Part shown: positions 7,184-16,872 of the stretch, piece after piece
Position numbering within the stretch: the first letter of the stretch is position 1
Layout: every line of letters begins with the position of its first letter
Source: Providencia stuartii
GTDB lineage: Bacteria > Pseudomonadota > Gammaproteobacteria > Enterobacterales > Enterobacteriaceae
Assembly (NCBI RefSeq): GCF_029277985.1
Contig: NZ_CP119546.1
Coordinates: 1,922,001-1,986,000, forward strand
Reading direction: 5' to 3'
Length of the DNA stretch: 64,000 nucleotides
The notes under the pieces: generated by a model
Databases searched by the model: none
Seen by the model: the letters and a program-made list of their open reading frames with translations, nothing else
What the model was told of the DNA's origin: nothing
Made by a program: the position numbers and the translations under genes

Positions 7184-7717
7184 ATGCTCACAGTAACAAG
7201 GTTGACTAGCAGAAACGTTTTAGAAATAGCAAATGTAAACCAACTGTATGATTCAGCATTCCCCGCTCATGAAAAAAGAAGTTATCAAGGGCGGCAAAGT
7301 ATCTTTAGTCATGAGGATTATTATTTATACTATTTTTCTGATAACGGTATTTTTATTGGCTTTATAGGCAGTTGGAGAGTCGATGATTTCTTTTATGTTG
7401 AACATCTTGCAGTTTCATCGGCTCTAAGGGGGCAGGGTTATGGTCAAAAGGTCATACAGTTATTTGCTAAACAGGTGAACAACATTATCTTGGAAATTGA
7501 TCCTGTCATTGATGAAATTAGTCAAAAGCGATTACGTTTTTATCTGCATTGTGGATTTAAACAAAATGAATATGCACATGTTCATCCTAGTTATCACCCA
7601 GAGTTTAAACCTCATCAGTTGGAAATATTGAGTTATCCAATAAAAATCAACCCGCAAATATATCAACGATTTAATCAAAAATTAATCAATGTTGTTATGC
7701 AACCTTCTTTACTCTAA
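7184..7717 (+). CDS. GNAT-family N-acetyltransferase
   Basis: The 177-residue protein has a GNAT fold. The acetyl-CoA loop is visible as LRGQGYGQKVIQLF (R82 to G87), preceded by the strand VEHLAVSS, and a C-terminal RFYLHCGFKQNEYAH segment matches motif B. Such enzymes transfer acetyl from acetyl-CoA to an amine. The substrate cannot be told. It is transcribed alone, divergent from the dinI-like gene, with no operon partner. It ends 21 bases before the end of another, unrelated GNAT gene on the opposite strand. Confidence 0.8.
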   Translation: MLTVTRLTSRNVLEIANVNQLYDSAFPAHEKRSYQGRQSIFSHEDYYLYYFSDNGIFIGFIGSWRVDDFFYVEHLAVSSALRGQGYGQKVIQLFAKQVNNIILEIDPVIDEISQKRLRFYLHCGFKQNEYAHVHPSYHPEFKPHQLEILSYPIKINPQIYQRFNQKLINVVMQPSLL

Positions 7718-7738
7718 AAATATGATGTTGCCAATTAA

Positions 7739-8149
7739 CTAGGCTAATTGGCAAAAGTAAATAAGTTCGGGATCTCCCTCATCAAGATTATCGATGAAGC
7801 CACTTGGTTTGAATTGGGCTTTATCGAGTAATCGTTGCATCGGAGTATTTGACTGGTTAGTCGATGTAAATATTTTTTGAGTAAGGCAAGTCTGTTTAAG
7901 TTGTTGTAGCAATGAAAGACCAGCACCTTGCTGTCGAAAGGCTTGATTAACCATTATCATTTCAATAAAAGCACATTCAAAAAAATGGTAGTGTAATACC
8001 CCATAAGCGATAATTTGGTTCTGTTGTTCAATCAGGTAACAATGTTTGTTGTTGACCCATTGAGATATTTTTTGAGCTCGTTCTACCGTTGTGACACTAT
8101 CAAGCTGAATGAGGGATGCTATATCAGGGGGGGTTGCTAGTCGAAACAT
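7739..8149 (-). CDS. GNAT-like acetyltransferase
   Basis: The protein has about 136 residues from the ATG at 8149. It starts FRLATPPDIASL, a typical GNAT opening, and carries the acetyl-CoA loop FRQQGAGLSLLQQL (R72 to G77). Start choice is uncertain: a TTG at 8155 has AAGGA 7 bases upstream, and an ATG at 8179 has no ribosome site. The substrate is unknown. It converges with the GNAT gene on the other strand, although the two share little sequence, so tandem duplication is not evident. Confidence 0.7.
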   Translation of the reverse strand: MFRLATPPDIASLIQLDSVTTVERAQKISQWVNNKHCYLIEQQNQIIAYGVLHYHFFECAFIEMIMVNQAFRQQGAGLSLLQQLKQTCLTQKIFTSTNQSNTPMQRLLDKAQFKPSGFIDNLDEGDPELIYFCQLA

Positions 8150-8270
8150 GTGCAATGAGTATTCCTTATTGATAAACATGACTGAATTGTAAATGTGCTT
8201 AAATGAGGTATGGCTGCGATGATAAACAGTGCTAATTTAGTGAATAAATAAAACACAATGGGTTATTTCT

Positions 8271-8393
8271 ATGAAAATAATCAAAAAACTACTCAATAGT
8301 CAATATGTTGGTTATTGTCTTACTGTCTTTATGATGGTCATCTTTGGTGTGCCGCCATCTGAATGTGAAAAAGAGATGCAAAACGATAAATAA
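8271..8393 (+). CDS. Possible 40-residue membrane peptide
   Basis: The frame encodes 40 residues: a basic N terminus (MKIIKKLLNSQ), one hydrophobic segment (YCLTVFMMVIFGV, about residues 15-27) and a charged tail (SECEKEMQNDK). This is the plan of many small single-span membrane proteins. The ribosome site is weak (TGGG about 8 bases upstream) and I see no terminator, so it may not be translated. It lies in an otherwise empty gap between convergent genes. Confidence 0.4.
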   Translation: MKIIKKLLNSQYVGYCLTVFMMVIFGVPPSECEKEMQNDK

Positions 8394-8456
8394 AATTGCG
8401 TTGTACTGACTACTTGCTCAGTTTGGGTATGTTTTCGCATTTTCAGTTTAAATCAG

Positions 8457-9134
8457 TTAGAACAAGCTTGCGGAGATATTGATACATAATCCGAGTATAG
8501 CCATATTAAAAATAAAAGAGATGATAGATTGTAATAAAACAGCACGGCGCATAGGTGTCGATGCAACCTCAATGTCTGCTGTTTGTGATGCAACAGCAAT
8601 AGTAAAAGAAAAATACATAAAGTCAGAGTAGCTCGGTTCGAGTAATTTATCTGGAAAACGTAACCATGGCTGCTGTGGTTTAGCATTACTATAATATAAG
8701 TGTGCATAGTGCATCGTAAAACCGGTGGGAAGAAGTAGCCATGATGAAATTAAAGTCGACGCTGTGAGTGCATAAGGGATGAATTTATCTGACTTAGAGA
8801 AATCACCATGACCGCCTAATGCAAAAAATAAAACTAATAAGCTTACACAGCATCCTGCAACCAAAAAGAAAATAACCATTTGAGCACTTTCGTCTTCAAC
8901 TCTCGTGATTTCACGGATGTTTTTAGCTTTGTGATTCATAATACGCACAAAAAGAAATAATAAATACATCCAGGCAAAAGCATTCCAGCTGATGATCAAA
9001 CTCATCATAGTATTTTGATAAGAGAGTAGTGCGAAAAAAGTAGCGAAGGCAACAAATAATGAAATAATAAAGCGTGGGCGAGAGAGAAACACATGGCGAA
9101 AAAGGCGCATAACGCGTATCGCGTAATGTAACAT
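8457..9134 (-). CDS. DUF1345 membrane protein
   Basis: The 225-residue protein has about six membrane helices. The segment LEPSYSDFMYFSFTIAVASQTADI is the hallmark of the DUF1345 family, whose members are bacterial inner-membrane proteins of unknown function. The last helix (about residues 195-222) closes the protein. It has no evident operon partners. A divergent small-protein gene starts about 250 bases beyond its 5' end. Confidence 0.8.
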   Translation of the reverse strand: MLHYAIRVMRLFRHVFLSRPRFIISLFVAFATFFALLSYQNTMMSLIISWNAFAWMYLLFLFVRIMNHKAKNIREITRVEDESAQMVIFFLVAGCCVSLLVLFFALGGHGDFSKSDKFIPYALTASTLISSWLLLPTGFTMHYAHLYYSNAKPQQPWLRFPDKLLEPSYSDFMYFSFTIAVASQTADIEVASTPMRRAVLLQSIISFIFNMAILGLCINISASLF

Positions 9135-9385
9135 GACACATACCTTAATAAATATAAAAATAATATTTATTATATCAAATGTTTGAGCCTATGTAGCAAT
9201 AATACAAGCCCATAATAGGGGGGGATTTCAAGTAAATACATTGCCAATAAACTATATCGACACATTAAATTTACTTTATGTGGAAAATAGGACTGTGTTA
9301 CGTTATAAATTTATCGATAGCAGAATCTATTTGCTATTTTGAATCGTCAGTATCGTTATTTTATTATTATTTAGATGATCATTTT

Positions 9386-9805
9386 ATGAATAAAATATTT
9401 TATATCATCATTGGATTATTCCTGCTCGGCGCGGCATTTTTATTTGGCATGTCAGTCGTCTATAAAAATGAAATTAGTATGATAGAACGGGTCGAGCGTG
9501 CAGTATTAGGTTATTTAGATAACCCTAAAGCGGAATCGTTTAAAAACGTCACCTATTATTTTGACAAAATATCACATAATGGTGGCGAGGTAGGGTATGT
9601 TTGTGGTTTTGTATCACGACACTATGATTTTTCAAGAGAAACAGAAGATAAGCGCTTTATCGTAAAAACCTATATACGCCCTGACGGCACAGTCCATATT
9701 TCCATCCCAATTATTGATGGGGTAGATGAAATGTTGACGGAAGAGCAAATTGATAATTTATGGAATAAGTTCTGCAAGGGACCGTCAACAGATTTACCTG
9801 CGTGA
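9386..9805 (+). CDS. Single-span periplasmic domain protein, unknown
   Basis: The protein has 139 residues from the ATG at 9386; a longer frame exists from 9278 but its added segment has no ribosome site or family support. One N-terminal membrane helix (IFYIIIGLFLLGAAFLFGM) anchors a soluble domain. The pattern AESFKNVTYYF ... GYVCGFVSRHYDF ... KRFIVK resembles a small, widespread proteobacterial domain in which a buried Cys follows a 'deformed' strand, but its function is unknown. It ends 16 bases from the end of a convergent lipoprotein gene. Confidence 0.6.
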   Translation: MNKIFYIIIGLFLLGAAFLFGMSVVYKNEISMIERVERAVLGYLDNPKAESFKNVTYYFDKISHNGGEVGYVCGFVSRHYDFSRETEDKRFIVKTYIRPDGTVHISIPIIDGVDEMLTEEQIDNLWNKFCKGPSTDLPA

Positions 9806-9820
9806 TGGCGATAGTTATCT

Positions 9821-10024
9821 CTAAATAGCTTTATCAATTGATTTTTCAATCGATTTACAGACAGGGGAAGTCCCTGTTGCTTGCTCAATTTTGGCAGGTA
9901 ACTTTCCTTCGGGAGGATCAATTTGAATCGTGCATCCATTTTGATCAGACACTTGTTTCGTTGCTGTTGAGCAACCTAACATTAGGGTTACTGCAATTAG
10001 AATGCATGAAGTTTTTATATTCAC
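9821..10024 (-). CDS. Small putative lipoprotein
   Basis: The protein has 67 residues. The N terminus is a lipoprotein signal (MNIKTSCILIAVTLMLGCS) with the lipobox LGC at residues 16-18, so mature lipidation at Cys18 is predicted. The remaining 49 residues contain two more Cys (C31, C56) that could form a disulfide. I recognise no family. It converges with the single-span protein gene and may be part of a small strain-specific cluster with the next secreted protein. Confidence 0.6.
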   Translation of the reverse strand: MNIKTSCILIAVTLMLGCSTATKQVSDQNGCTIQIDPPEGKLPAKIEQATGTSPVCKSIEKSIDKAI

Positions 10025-10469
10025 GGTTTTGACTCTTTCAATGGAAGCAATAAATTTGCTATAAATACTTTAATAAATCGAAAAATATATTGTTAGTTTT
10101 AATAAAAATCAACTAAACAATAATGACCATCTTAATAAGAGCCTTGCTCTGACTATATATTTAGATGATGCAATACGCTTATTCAACTTATTGTAGTCAT
10201 TTTAATATGATGAGTATATTAAAATGAAAAAATAATAAAGGGCATAAAAGTGGTTCAATAATTTTTATTTGAGTTAAGTGTTTAGTGAAAATAAAAATTG
10301 ATATTCATAATGATGGATAACGAGGATTATCTTATTTTGATGATCTCACGGCGTGGTTTCTATAATTATTAAAGTCACGACTCATCATCCAAAATAGGCG
10401 CTGGTGTTTTATTGCCTGAGCTCTGCATTTATCCTAATATTCACATACTTAACTTAAAGATGGTGATGT
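10025..10469. other. AT-rich gap without recognisable genes
   Basis: About 440 bases rich in A and T with no frame carrying a convincing ribosome site on either strand. It must hold the promoters of the flanking lipoprotein (minus) and secreted-protein (plus) genes, but I cannot place them reliably. Confidence 0.4.
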
Positions 10470-10796
10470 ATGAAAAAGAGATTAGTCATTTTATTTTTAG
10501 GTTTGCTTTCATTTGGCTCAGTTGCTGAAATCACAGAAGATGACAAAGTGCCAGACATGGCTGCAAGTATTAATCGTCAAAAAGCGCTCCTTTGTGGTGA
10601 ATTTAAGGAAGCGGTTAAAAGTCGTACCTGCAAGCGCTTGGTTGATAACATGGTATCCATGGCATATTTCCAAGGGCAGGTGAGTGTGAAGTGCAAGCAA
10701 AAAGCTGATGATCCTGAGTTCAAGAAAGTACCAAAGATTGATGAATTTTGTGGGAAAGCTGAGAATCTAATAAGTGACTTAAGCCCTAATGAATAA
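10470..10796 (+). CDS. Small secreted Cys-rich protein, unknown
   Basis: The protein has 108 residues. Residues 1-19 (MKKRLVILFLGLLSFGSVA) form a signal peptide with likely cleavage before EITED. The mature part is mostly helical and carries four Cys (in ALLCGEF, RTCKRL, SVKCKQK and EFCGKA), enough for two disulfides in the periplasm. I recognise no family. It lies next to a small lipoprotein gene and about 200 bases from tRNA-Pro, in the most variable-looking part of the window. Confidence 0.6.
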   Translation: MKKRLVILFLGLLSFGSVAEITEDDKVPDMAASINRQKALLCGEFKEAVKSRTCKRLVDNMVSMAYFQGQVSVKCKQKADDPEFKKVPKIDEFCGKAENLISDLSPNE

Positions 10797-10952
10797 CCCA
10801 CTCCGGCAGGCTTTTTATTTACTGCAATTTGCATTCCCGCCAAGCTAACACTGAGTGGGGGCTAGTCTGTCCTTGGGCTGAGTGGGATGAAACGTTGGTG
10901 TAATCATGTCAGGACTTTTGCCGCCATTTTACCTTTTGAAAATTTCAGGCAC

Positions 10953-10984
10953 AAAAAAACCAACCTCTTACGGTTGGTTTTTTT
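10953..10984. terminator. Terminator after tRNA-Pro
   Basis: AACCAACC (10958-10965) pairs with GGTTGGTT (10972-10979) and is flanked by A and T runs on both sides. On the minus strand it lies 9 bases past the tRNA CCA end. Confidence 0.85.
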
Positions 10985-10993
10985 AGGGAATTC

Positions 10994-11070
10994 TGGTCGG
11001 CATGAGAGGATTTGAACCTCCGACCCCCGACACCCCATGACGGTGCGCTACCAAGCTGCGCTACATGCCG
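10994..11070 (-). tRNA. proL: tRNA-Pro (GGG anticodon)
   Basis: This is a 77-nt cloverleaf with the 3' CCA encoded in the DNA. The acceptor stem is CGGCATG / CATGCCG, the D arm AGCGCAGCTTGGTAGCGC, the anticodon loop TCATGGGGTG with anticodon GGG, and the T arm GGAGGTTCAAATCC. It is nearly identical to E. coli proL, which reads CCC and CCU proline codons. As in E. coli it follows yejM in the same direction. Confidence 0.97.
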
Positions 11071-11080
11071 AACTGCCATA

Positions 11081-11108
11081 ATAGTACTCATTTTCCCCAT
11101 TAAAGCAA
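11081..11108 (-). promoter_or_regulatory. Promoter of tRNA-Pro
   Basis: On the minus strand, TTGCTT (11103-11108) and TACTAT (11081-11086) are 16 bp apart and end about 10 bases before the tRNA 5' end at 11070. Confidence 0.5.
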
Positions 11109-11142
11109 GACTTGAGTTGCACGACTGATTGATTTTTAAACG

Positions 11143-12861
11143 TTAATTTTCATTAAATCGCTTAAGCTCAGTAAAGATTTTTAGTAGCTGAGCAAGATCC
11201 GGTTTTTGGTCTTTCATTTCTTTACCCTGCAAGTCATAGATACTAAATTGACCATTTTTATCCATATATAAGGTTGCATCATCCGTTGTGATCACGACAT
11301 CGTTATCATCCCCAGTAATGATCCAAGGGAATTTACGTTCTGGGCTGAATAAATCCTCGCCTTGGCTGTAGTCATCTGGGGAGTTAGAGACATGCAGCAA
11401 CCGTTGCATAATTGTTGTCAATACATCTTGATGACTGGTGAGCTTATCAATTTGCTGGCTAGGTGTATTCGGCCAATAGATAAATAATGGAACTTGCATT
11501 TTTTCACGTGCAAAACGTTTCTGATTAAACCAGTCAGTGGTTTCGGATTGCTCAGCACCATTATAATTCGCGGTAATCACCACGATAGTATTTTTCATCC
11601 GCCCATCACGTATCAATGTTTCAATAACTTGATTGATTTGGGCATCCGTTTGTTGACTACCTGGCTGGCCTTTTATGTTCAAAAATGAGAACCAAGGCGA
11701 TTCATTTTTCAAATTAGTCAGCCATGACGTCCATTGTGTAATGGTCTGCGCGTCGCTATCGGCTGCTTTTGCTGGCAACGAATAATCCGCCAAGATAGCT
11801 TGACGAAACAGCGGTGAATTAAACCCATCGGTAGAGAACAGACCGAATTGATAGCCTTGATGTTGTAACGCCTGTATGAGTACAGAAGCATTACGTTCAT
11901 TCAGAATATTATCAAAGTAGCTAGCTGAAATACCGTAGAACAGGCCGAATAGAGCCGTATCATTACGTAAACCAGTCGTATAATGGTTAGTAAACTCGGT
12001 ACTCATATCTTTAAAGGCGTTCAACGATGACATGTCATCTTGCTGCTTTTTATCGCCTAAATCGTCCACCACAATGAGCAGTAAATTATAGCCTATACCT
12101 TGGTCATAGTAGCTAAGTGGTTTCAATGGGTACTGGACTTTTAACGCCGTAGGGCTACCTTGTTGGAATACACGATTTTGATGTTCGGATAAGTCTAACA
12201 GTCCATATCGGTCAAGGAGTTTTCTGGCGGTCATAGGCTGAGACAGTGGGTAGTTATAGCGCTGCATCGTGATAGGACGATAAAAATTGGCATCTGACCA
12301 TGCATACATCAAATGGGACATAACAAAGGTCGCGATGAAAAATCCGGCTAAAGGCTTACCAAAAGTTTGTCGGTTCAGACTACGTAATTTTTGCCAACTC
12401 CAAGTTGCGAATAACATTTGCACTAAGAAGATGATCGGAATAACAATAAACATAAGTTGCCATTCACGTGCCATTTCCCCTTGTTCAGGGTTAATGACGA
12501 GATCCCATACTTGTGGTGTTAGATGCAGGCCAAATTGGCTAAAGACACGAATATCAAAGATTAGCAATGTGGTGCCAGCAGTCGCAAGGGCAACACAAAT
12601 TAGCCTCAGCAACCGCTGAGACATGACAATAAAGGTCAGTGGAAAAACGATGAGTAAGTAGCAAGCAAAGACAACGAAGCTAAAATGTCCTATCCAACTG
12701 ACGAAGGCAAAAATACGCCCAGCAAGTGTGTCGGGCCAATCAAAAATAAACAGATAGCTACTACTTAGTCCCAGACTAAGTAGGATATTGAAAAGAGCAA
12801 ACCAGTGCCCCCAACTGATCATCTGGGAGACTTTGTCACGGTAGCGCTGATGGGTCACCAT
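11143..12861 (-). CDS. yejM: YejM/PbgA (LapC) LPS-synthesis regulator
   Basis: The 572-residue inner-membrane protein has five N-terminal helices (to about residue 190), then a periplasmic alkaline-phosphatase-like domain that in this family lacks normal sulfatase activity. In E. coli YejM senses periplasmic LPS and controls FtsH-mediated turnover of LpxC through LapB; it is essential there. Conserved stretches include WGHWFALFNILLSL, DANFYRPITMQRYN, ALFGLFYGIS and LGLFSTDGFNSPL-like segments. It sits 21 bases after yejL and directly before tRNA-Pro, as in E. coli, so yejL-yejM form an operon. Confidence 0.95.
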   Translation of the reverse strand: MVTHQRYRDKVSQMISWGHWFALFNILLSLGLSSSYLFIFDWPDTLAGRIFAFVSWIGHFSFVVFACYLLIVFPLTFIVMSQRLLRLICVALATAGTTLLIFDIRVFSQFGLHLTPQVWDLVINPEQGEMAREWQLMFIVIPIIFLVQMLFATWSWQKLRSLNRQTFGKPLAGFFIATFVMSHLMYAWSDANFYRPITMQRYNYPLSQPMTARKLLDRYGLLDLSEHQNRVFQQGSPTALKVQYPLKPLSYYDQGIGYNLLLIVVDDLGDKKQQDDMSSLNAFKDMSTEFTNHYTTGLRNDTALFGLFYGISASYFDNILNERNASVLIQALQHQGYQFGLFSTDGFNSPLFRQAILADYSLPAKAADSDAQTITQWTSWLTNLKNESPWFSFLNIKGQPGSQQTDAQINQVIETLIRDGRMKNTIVVITANYNGAEQSETTDWFNQKRFAREKMQVPLFIYWPNTPSQQIDKLTSHQDVLTTIMQRLLHVSNSPDDYSQGEDLFSPERKFPWIITGDDNDVVITTDDATLYMDKNGQFSIYDLQGKEMKDQKPDLAQLLKIFTELKRFNEN

Positions 12862-12882
12862 ACTGTTTATTTCATTATCTAT

Positions 12883-13122
12883 TTAGTGGGATTTGTCATC
12901 TTTAACAGAAGACAGTAAAGCATTGGCGAAAGAGTCTGCAATCATTTTACGCTGTGCTGGTGCAACTGACGTGTTGAGCAGATTGGTCACCATATTGCCT
13001 AACACCATAAGTGAGAGATCTACAGGAGTATGGTTTTTTTCTAACACGCTGACAAGTTCAGCAAGTAGAGTTTCAACTTTTTCATCGCTATAGCGAGATG
13101 ACTGTGGCATAAATTCTGACAT
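12883..13122 (-). CDS. yejL: YejL (DUF1414) conserved protein
   Basis: The 79-residue cytoplasmic protein resembles E. coli YejL (75 residues; function unknown, helical). [20 protein letters not shown] is a typical family start. It is the first gene of a yejL-yejM operon and is divergent from yejK. This position is conserved across Enterobacterales. Confidence 0.9.
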   Translation of the reverse strand: MSEFMPQSSRYSDEKVETLLAELVSVLEKNHTPVDLSLMVLGNMVTNLLNTSVAPAQRKMIADSFANALLSSVKDDKSH

Positions 13123-13352
13123 CCTAAATTAGTAAAAGCCCACCTATGATAGCGTATAGCGGGATGATTTTCTTCTTTCTTAGCAAGAAATTTATCTTTG
13201 AGTGATAATAATGCTTATTAAGATTATTCGAATGAGTATTAGTTCAGCATTTAGGTGTAAAAATAGGCGCAAATGACAGTTTCGGTTGCAGATAAATAGT
13301 ATCAGTGTTTGAATACGTGCGAGAATATTTCTGCTTGAATAAGGAGCCTACA

Positions 13353-14354
13353 ATGAGTCTGGAAATTTCCCAGATAGCTTTACATCAGTTGATTAAACGT
13401 GATGAACAGACACTTGAAGTCATGTTGCGCGATTCTTTATTGTCAACCGATAACGTTGTACAAGACATGATGGCAGAATTACACCGAGTATATAGCGCAA
13501 AAAGTAAAGCTTTTGGTGAGTTTAATGAAGAAAGCGAACTGGCCGATGCGTTGAAACTGTTGCGTAAAGGTGAAGAAGAATTTCTTGGCTTTAGTCGAGC
13601 AATGACCGTGCGTTTAAAAGATGAATTGGCTAAATATCCCTTTGCTGAAGGTGGGGTCGTGTTATTTTGCCAATACCGTTATCTTGCTGTTGAATATTTA
13701 TTAATCGCGGTGCTCAGTAGTTGCGATAGTATGTTTGTAACCGACAGCCTCGATTTATCGACCACGCATTACCTCGATATTCCTCATGCAGACATTGTTG
13801 CTCGTATCGATTTAACGGAATGGGAAACCAATCCCGAATCTACACGCTATTTAACCTTTTTAAAAGGGCGTGTTGGTCGTAAAGTATCTGATTTTTTTAT
13901 GGATTTCTTGGCTGCGTCAGAAGGCTTGAATGCAAAAGTACAGAATAAAGGGCTAGTGCAGGCGCTCGATGATTTTTGCGATAATGCGCAAATGGATAAG
14001 AACACACGTCAAGCTTATCGTCAGCAAGTGCATGCATATTGTACGGAACAGTTACAATCCGGCGAAGAAATTGAGTTACAAGCACTGTCTAATGAATTAC
14101 CAATAGTAGAAGAACAGAGTTTTGGTGATTTTGCCCGTCAAAATGATTATCAGTTAGAAGACAGTTTTCCTGCGGATAGAGGCACATTAAAACAGCTGAC
14201 TAAATTCTCGGGGAGTGGCGGGGGAATCACGATCAGTTTTGATGCTATGTTGATGGGAGAACGTATTTTTTGGGATCCAGTGACGGATACTCTGACTATT
14301 CGCGGTACACCACCGAATTTACGTGATCAGCTACAGCGTCGTGGTGGAAAATAA
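13353..14354 (+). CDS. yejK: Nucleoid-associated protein YejK (NdpA)
   Basis: The protein has 333 residues from the ATG at 13353, chosen because AAGGAG lies 7 bases upstream and [13 protein letters not shown] matches the E. coli start; an in-frame earlier start at 13305 is not supported. YejK is a nucleoid-associated protein (37 kDa) of unknown detailed role, reported to interact with topoisomerases in E. coli. The family motif [12 protein letters not shown] and the C-terminal [15 protein letters not shown] segment are present. The gene is divergent from yejLM and followed by a strong shared terminator. Confidence 0.95.
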   Translation: MSLEISQIALHQLIKRDEQTLEVMLRDSLLSTDNVVQDMMAELHRVYSAKSKAFGEFNEESELADALKLLRKGEEEFLGFSRAMTVRLKDELAKYPFAEGGVVLFCQYRYLAVEYLLIAVLSSCDSMFVTDSLDLSTTHYLDIPHADIVARIDLTEWETNPESTRYLTFLKGRVGRKVSDFFMDFLAASEGLNAKVQNKGLVQALDDFCDNAQMDKNTRQAYRQQVHAYCTEQLQSGEEIELQALSNELPIVEEQSFGDFARQNDYQLEDSFPADRGTLKQLTKFSGSGGGITISFDAMLMGERIFWDPVTDTLTIRGTPPNLRDQLQRRGGK

Positions 14355-14369
14355 GCGTATGTTGAAAAT

Positions 14370-14397
14370 AAATAACGCCGCAATTGCGGCGTTATTT
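14370..14397. terminator. Bidirectional terminator yejK / rplY
   Basis: AAATAACGCCGC and GCGGCGTTATTT form a perfect 12-bp stem around an AATT loop between two convergent genes. Confidence 0.85.
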
Positions 14398-14441
14398 ACT
14401 CGGCGTCCCGATAAATTCTAAAGCTCGGCTTGTGGCTTTAA

Positions 14442-14723
14442 TTAAACGCGCAGGAAGTCAATGTGCGTCACTTTTGGTTTGAACGGGTGACGTTGAACAG
14501 CCTGAACTTTGACTTTAGTTTCTTTACCATCGATAACCAGGTTCAGAACTTCATAAAATTCTGCTTTACCTTCTTGGTTAATCACTTCATCGTGGCTAAG
14601 AGTCACAGAGATAGCTTCTTGGTTGCCACCGTAAACGATAGCTGGAAGCTGGTTTGCTCTGCGCAGGCGGCGGCTCGCACCCTTACCCTGCTCTTTACGT
14701 GCAATTGCATTGATAGTTAACAT
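14442..14723 (-). CDS. rplY: 50S ribosomal protein L25
   Basis: The protein has 93 residues from the ATG at 14723; the start at [15 protein letters not shown] matches E. coli L25 (94 residues), while the longer frame from 14741 adds five unrelated residues. L25 binds the 5S rRNA (loop E) in the large subunit. Conserved [16 protein letters not shown] closes the protein. The gene is monocistronic with a structured leader of about 110 bases; in E. coli and relatives rplY is reported to be autogenously regulated through its leader. Confidence 0.97.
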   Translation of the reverse strand: MLTINAIARKEQGKGASRRLRRANQLPAIVYGGNQEAISVTLSHDEVINQEGKAEFYEVLNLVIDGKETKVKVQAVQRHPFKPKVTHIDFLRV

Positions 14724-14834
14724 TACTATTTCTCTATACAAGAAAAAAATAAAATCCTGCTACAGGCGACCCAGCAGCAGGTTCGATATTTGGCTTGGTG
14801 TTGTTGAAGTACGCTAATGCGAAACATCCAAGCG
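14724..14834 (-). promoter_or_regulatory. rplY leader (L25 autoregulatory region)
   Basis: The predicted transcript start near 14834 leaves a 5' leader of about 110 nt. It contains a hairpin (CCTGCT / AGCAGG, 14756-14781) followed by an AU-rich stretch up to the start codon. Its place and length match the leader through which L25 represses its own synthesis in E. coli and relatives. I did not verify the fold. Confidence 0.5.
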
Positions 14835-14840
14835 GGCGGC

Positions 14841-14869
14841 ATTTTAACGGAAAATGCCTACAACGGCAA
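14841..14869 (-). promoter_or_regulatory. rplY promoter
   Basis: On the minus strand TTGCCG (14864-14869) and TAAAAT (14841-14846) are separated by 17 bp, a good sigma-70 promoter. Confidence 0.65.
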
Positions 14870-14886
14870 TCATAATCTAATTAACA

Positions 14887-16659
14887 TCAAGAATAGAGTT
14901 GGTCAGCAACGCGGAAGCGTCCATGATAATCGAATATTTTTTGGCGGATCTCCCAATAACTTTCTTTTTTACGAGCAACAATAAATTGCGGGTATCGTAA
15001 TGCGGACTGTTGGGTAACGATATCATGGGCTGACGACCATTTGAAAGGAACGCCAGGCGCTCGTAAGTGTTCACGCAAGAAACGATGCTCAAATGCACGA
15101 CGTTGTGGTGTTGTATGAAGGCGAAAACGTTCTGAGACAGAAGTACCATCCTCATCATAATAGGTGATTTTTAACCATTCACCTTTATTATCGCGACCTG
15201 TTGTCATCTCCATTCCACCACAACGTAAAATTAAAGCATCTTTTAGTTTCAATGCGGCTTTTAGCATATCGTCAGGATCCGATAGCACCTCATCACATTT
15301 TTGACAGCGTCGTGCAGCGATATCATTTTCTGCTCCACAGTGAGGGCATTGCTTAAAACGAAAACGAAATTCACATTGTTGCTTGTGTCCTAACGCATTT
15401 TCTTCCCAACCTTGGCAACGGCGGCCATAGTGCTCAATAATTTGGCCATCTTCTGTGCATTTTCCCCAAAAAGTATTCGCAAATTGACAGAGTGGACAAA
15501 AAACTTGTACAGGCACACTATTCGAATTAGGTTTGCTTGAACCAACTTCAGGGCGAAATAAGTCATGAGGATTACCCGCGTAGTCTAAAATCAAACACTG
15601 AGATTTATTAGGTGATAATCGCAAACCACGTCCAACAATCTGTTGGTATAAACTGACCGATTCAGTAGGGCGTAAAATGGCGATAACATCCACATGAGGG
15701 GCATCGAAACCGGTTGTTAATACGGAGACGTTAACTAAAAAATGCAATTGTTTATTTTTAAATTGTTGGATAATCGCTTCACGTTCCATCGCCGGTGTGT
15801 CTGCGGTGACTAAGGCGGCAGTATTTTGGGGGAGATAGCTGAGTACCTCTTTTGCGTGTTCGACAGTTGCAGCAAAAATCATGCAGCCTTGTCGTGGTGT
15901 CGCATAGTCAACGATTTGAGCCACAATCTTCGGCGTAATGCGTTTTTGTTTTTGGATAGAAAGATTGAGTTCATGTTCATTGAAAATGCCCGCGGAACTG
16001 AGTGACACCTTGCTAAAATCATATTGCAGTACAGGCATGTCGAGACGTTCAGGCGGTACTAAGAAATGATTTTTAATCATATAGTGTAACGGTAATTCGT
16101 AAATACATTCGCGGAAAAAGCAATTTTCATCACCTCTGACCATGCCATGATAATGATATTGGTAAATCCAGCCTGAACCTAGTCGATAAGGCGTAGCGGT
16201 CAGCCCTAGAATTTTTAACGTTGGATTATATTGGCTAAGGCTATTGATAATTTGTTGGTATTGGCTTTTTTTATTTCCGCTAATACGGTGGCACTCATCA
16301 ATAATGACCAGTGAAAAGTTGTCATGAAAGCTTTCCAGGTTGCGCGCGACAGATTGTACGCTACCAAAGACCACTTTGCTGTGGGATTGTTTACGATTTA
16401 AACCCGCAGCAAAAATATCCGCTTCTAGGCCATAAGCCCTATATTTAGCATGATTTTGTTCAACAAGCTCTTTGACGTGAGCTAGCACAAGCACTCTTCC
16501 TCGAGCTAAGCGAGCAAGTTCGGCTATCACTAGGCTTTTTCCTGCGCCTGTAGGTAGCACAATAACAGCAGGTTGCGTGTGCTGGCGAAAGTAGTGAATC
16601 GTCGCATCGACAGCATCTTGTTGATAGGGGCGGAGAACAAAAGGCATATTATTCAGCAT
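14887..16659 (-). CDS. radD: RadD (YejH) superfamily 2 helicase
   Basis: The protein has 590 residues from the ATG at 16659, or 586, the E. coli length, from the ATG at 16647; no ribosome site separates the two. RadD is an SF2 ATPase that promotes RecA strand exchange and genome stability in E. coli. The Walker A motif is PTGAGKS, the Walker B DECH, and the arginine-finger region IVGRGLRLS. The C-terminal half has zinc-finger-like Cys pairs (CPLC, CPHCG, CQKC). It lies between rplY and the divergent rsuA, as in E. coli. Confidence 0.95.
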   Translation of the reverse strand: MLNNMPFVLRPYQQDAVDATIHYFRQHTQPAVIVLPTGAGKSLVIAELARLARGRVLVLAHVKELVEQNHAKYRAYGLEADIFAAGLNRKQSHSKVVFGSVQSVARNLESFHDNFSLVIIDECHRISGNKKSQYQQIINSLSQYNPTLKILGLTATPYRLGSGWIYQYHYHGMVRGDENCFFRECIYELPLHYMIKNHFLVPPERLDMPVLQYDFSKVSLSSAGIFNEHELNLSIQKQKRITPKIVAQIVDYATPRQGCMIFAATVEHAKEVLSYLPQNTAALVTADTPAMEREAIIQQFKNKQLHFLVNVSVLTTGFDAPHVDVIAILRPTESVSLYQQIVGRGLRLSPNKSQCLILDYAGNPHDLFRPEVGSSKPNSNSVPVQVFCPLCQFANTFWGKCTEDGQIIEHYGRRCQGWEENALGHKQQCEFRFRFKQCPHCGAENDIAARRCQKCDEVLSDPDDMLKAALKLKDALILRCGGMEMTTGRDNKGEWLKITYYDEDGTSVSERFRLHTTPQRRAFEHRFLREHLRAPGVPFKWSSAHDIVTQQSALRYPQFIVARKKESYWEIRQKIFDYHGRFRVADQLYS

Positions 16660-16872
16660 TAATTAAAAATAGTGAGTCTCTCAGTGTTAAATTTAGGTTA
16701 ACACAATGGCATGAGCTAAAAACACCACATAATTTTGAGACGCTATCACTTGTGATTAGTTATTGATATAATAAAAGATGTGAACATAATCACAATAACC
16801 TTTCAATTTTATTTCTAACAACTTGGCCGCTTTATAGGGTTGAGTTGCTATTCCATCAAATTAAGAGAATTT

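Noticed and set aside
10850..11070. tRNA-Pro as attachment site of a prophage or island.
   Set aside because: No integrase, phage gene or second copy of the tRNA 3' end is present in the window.
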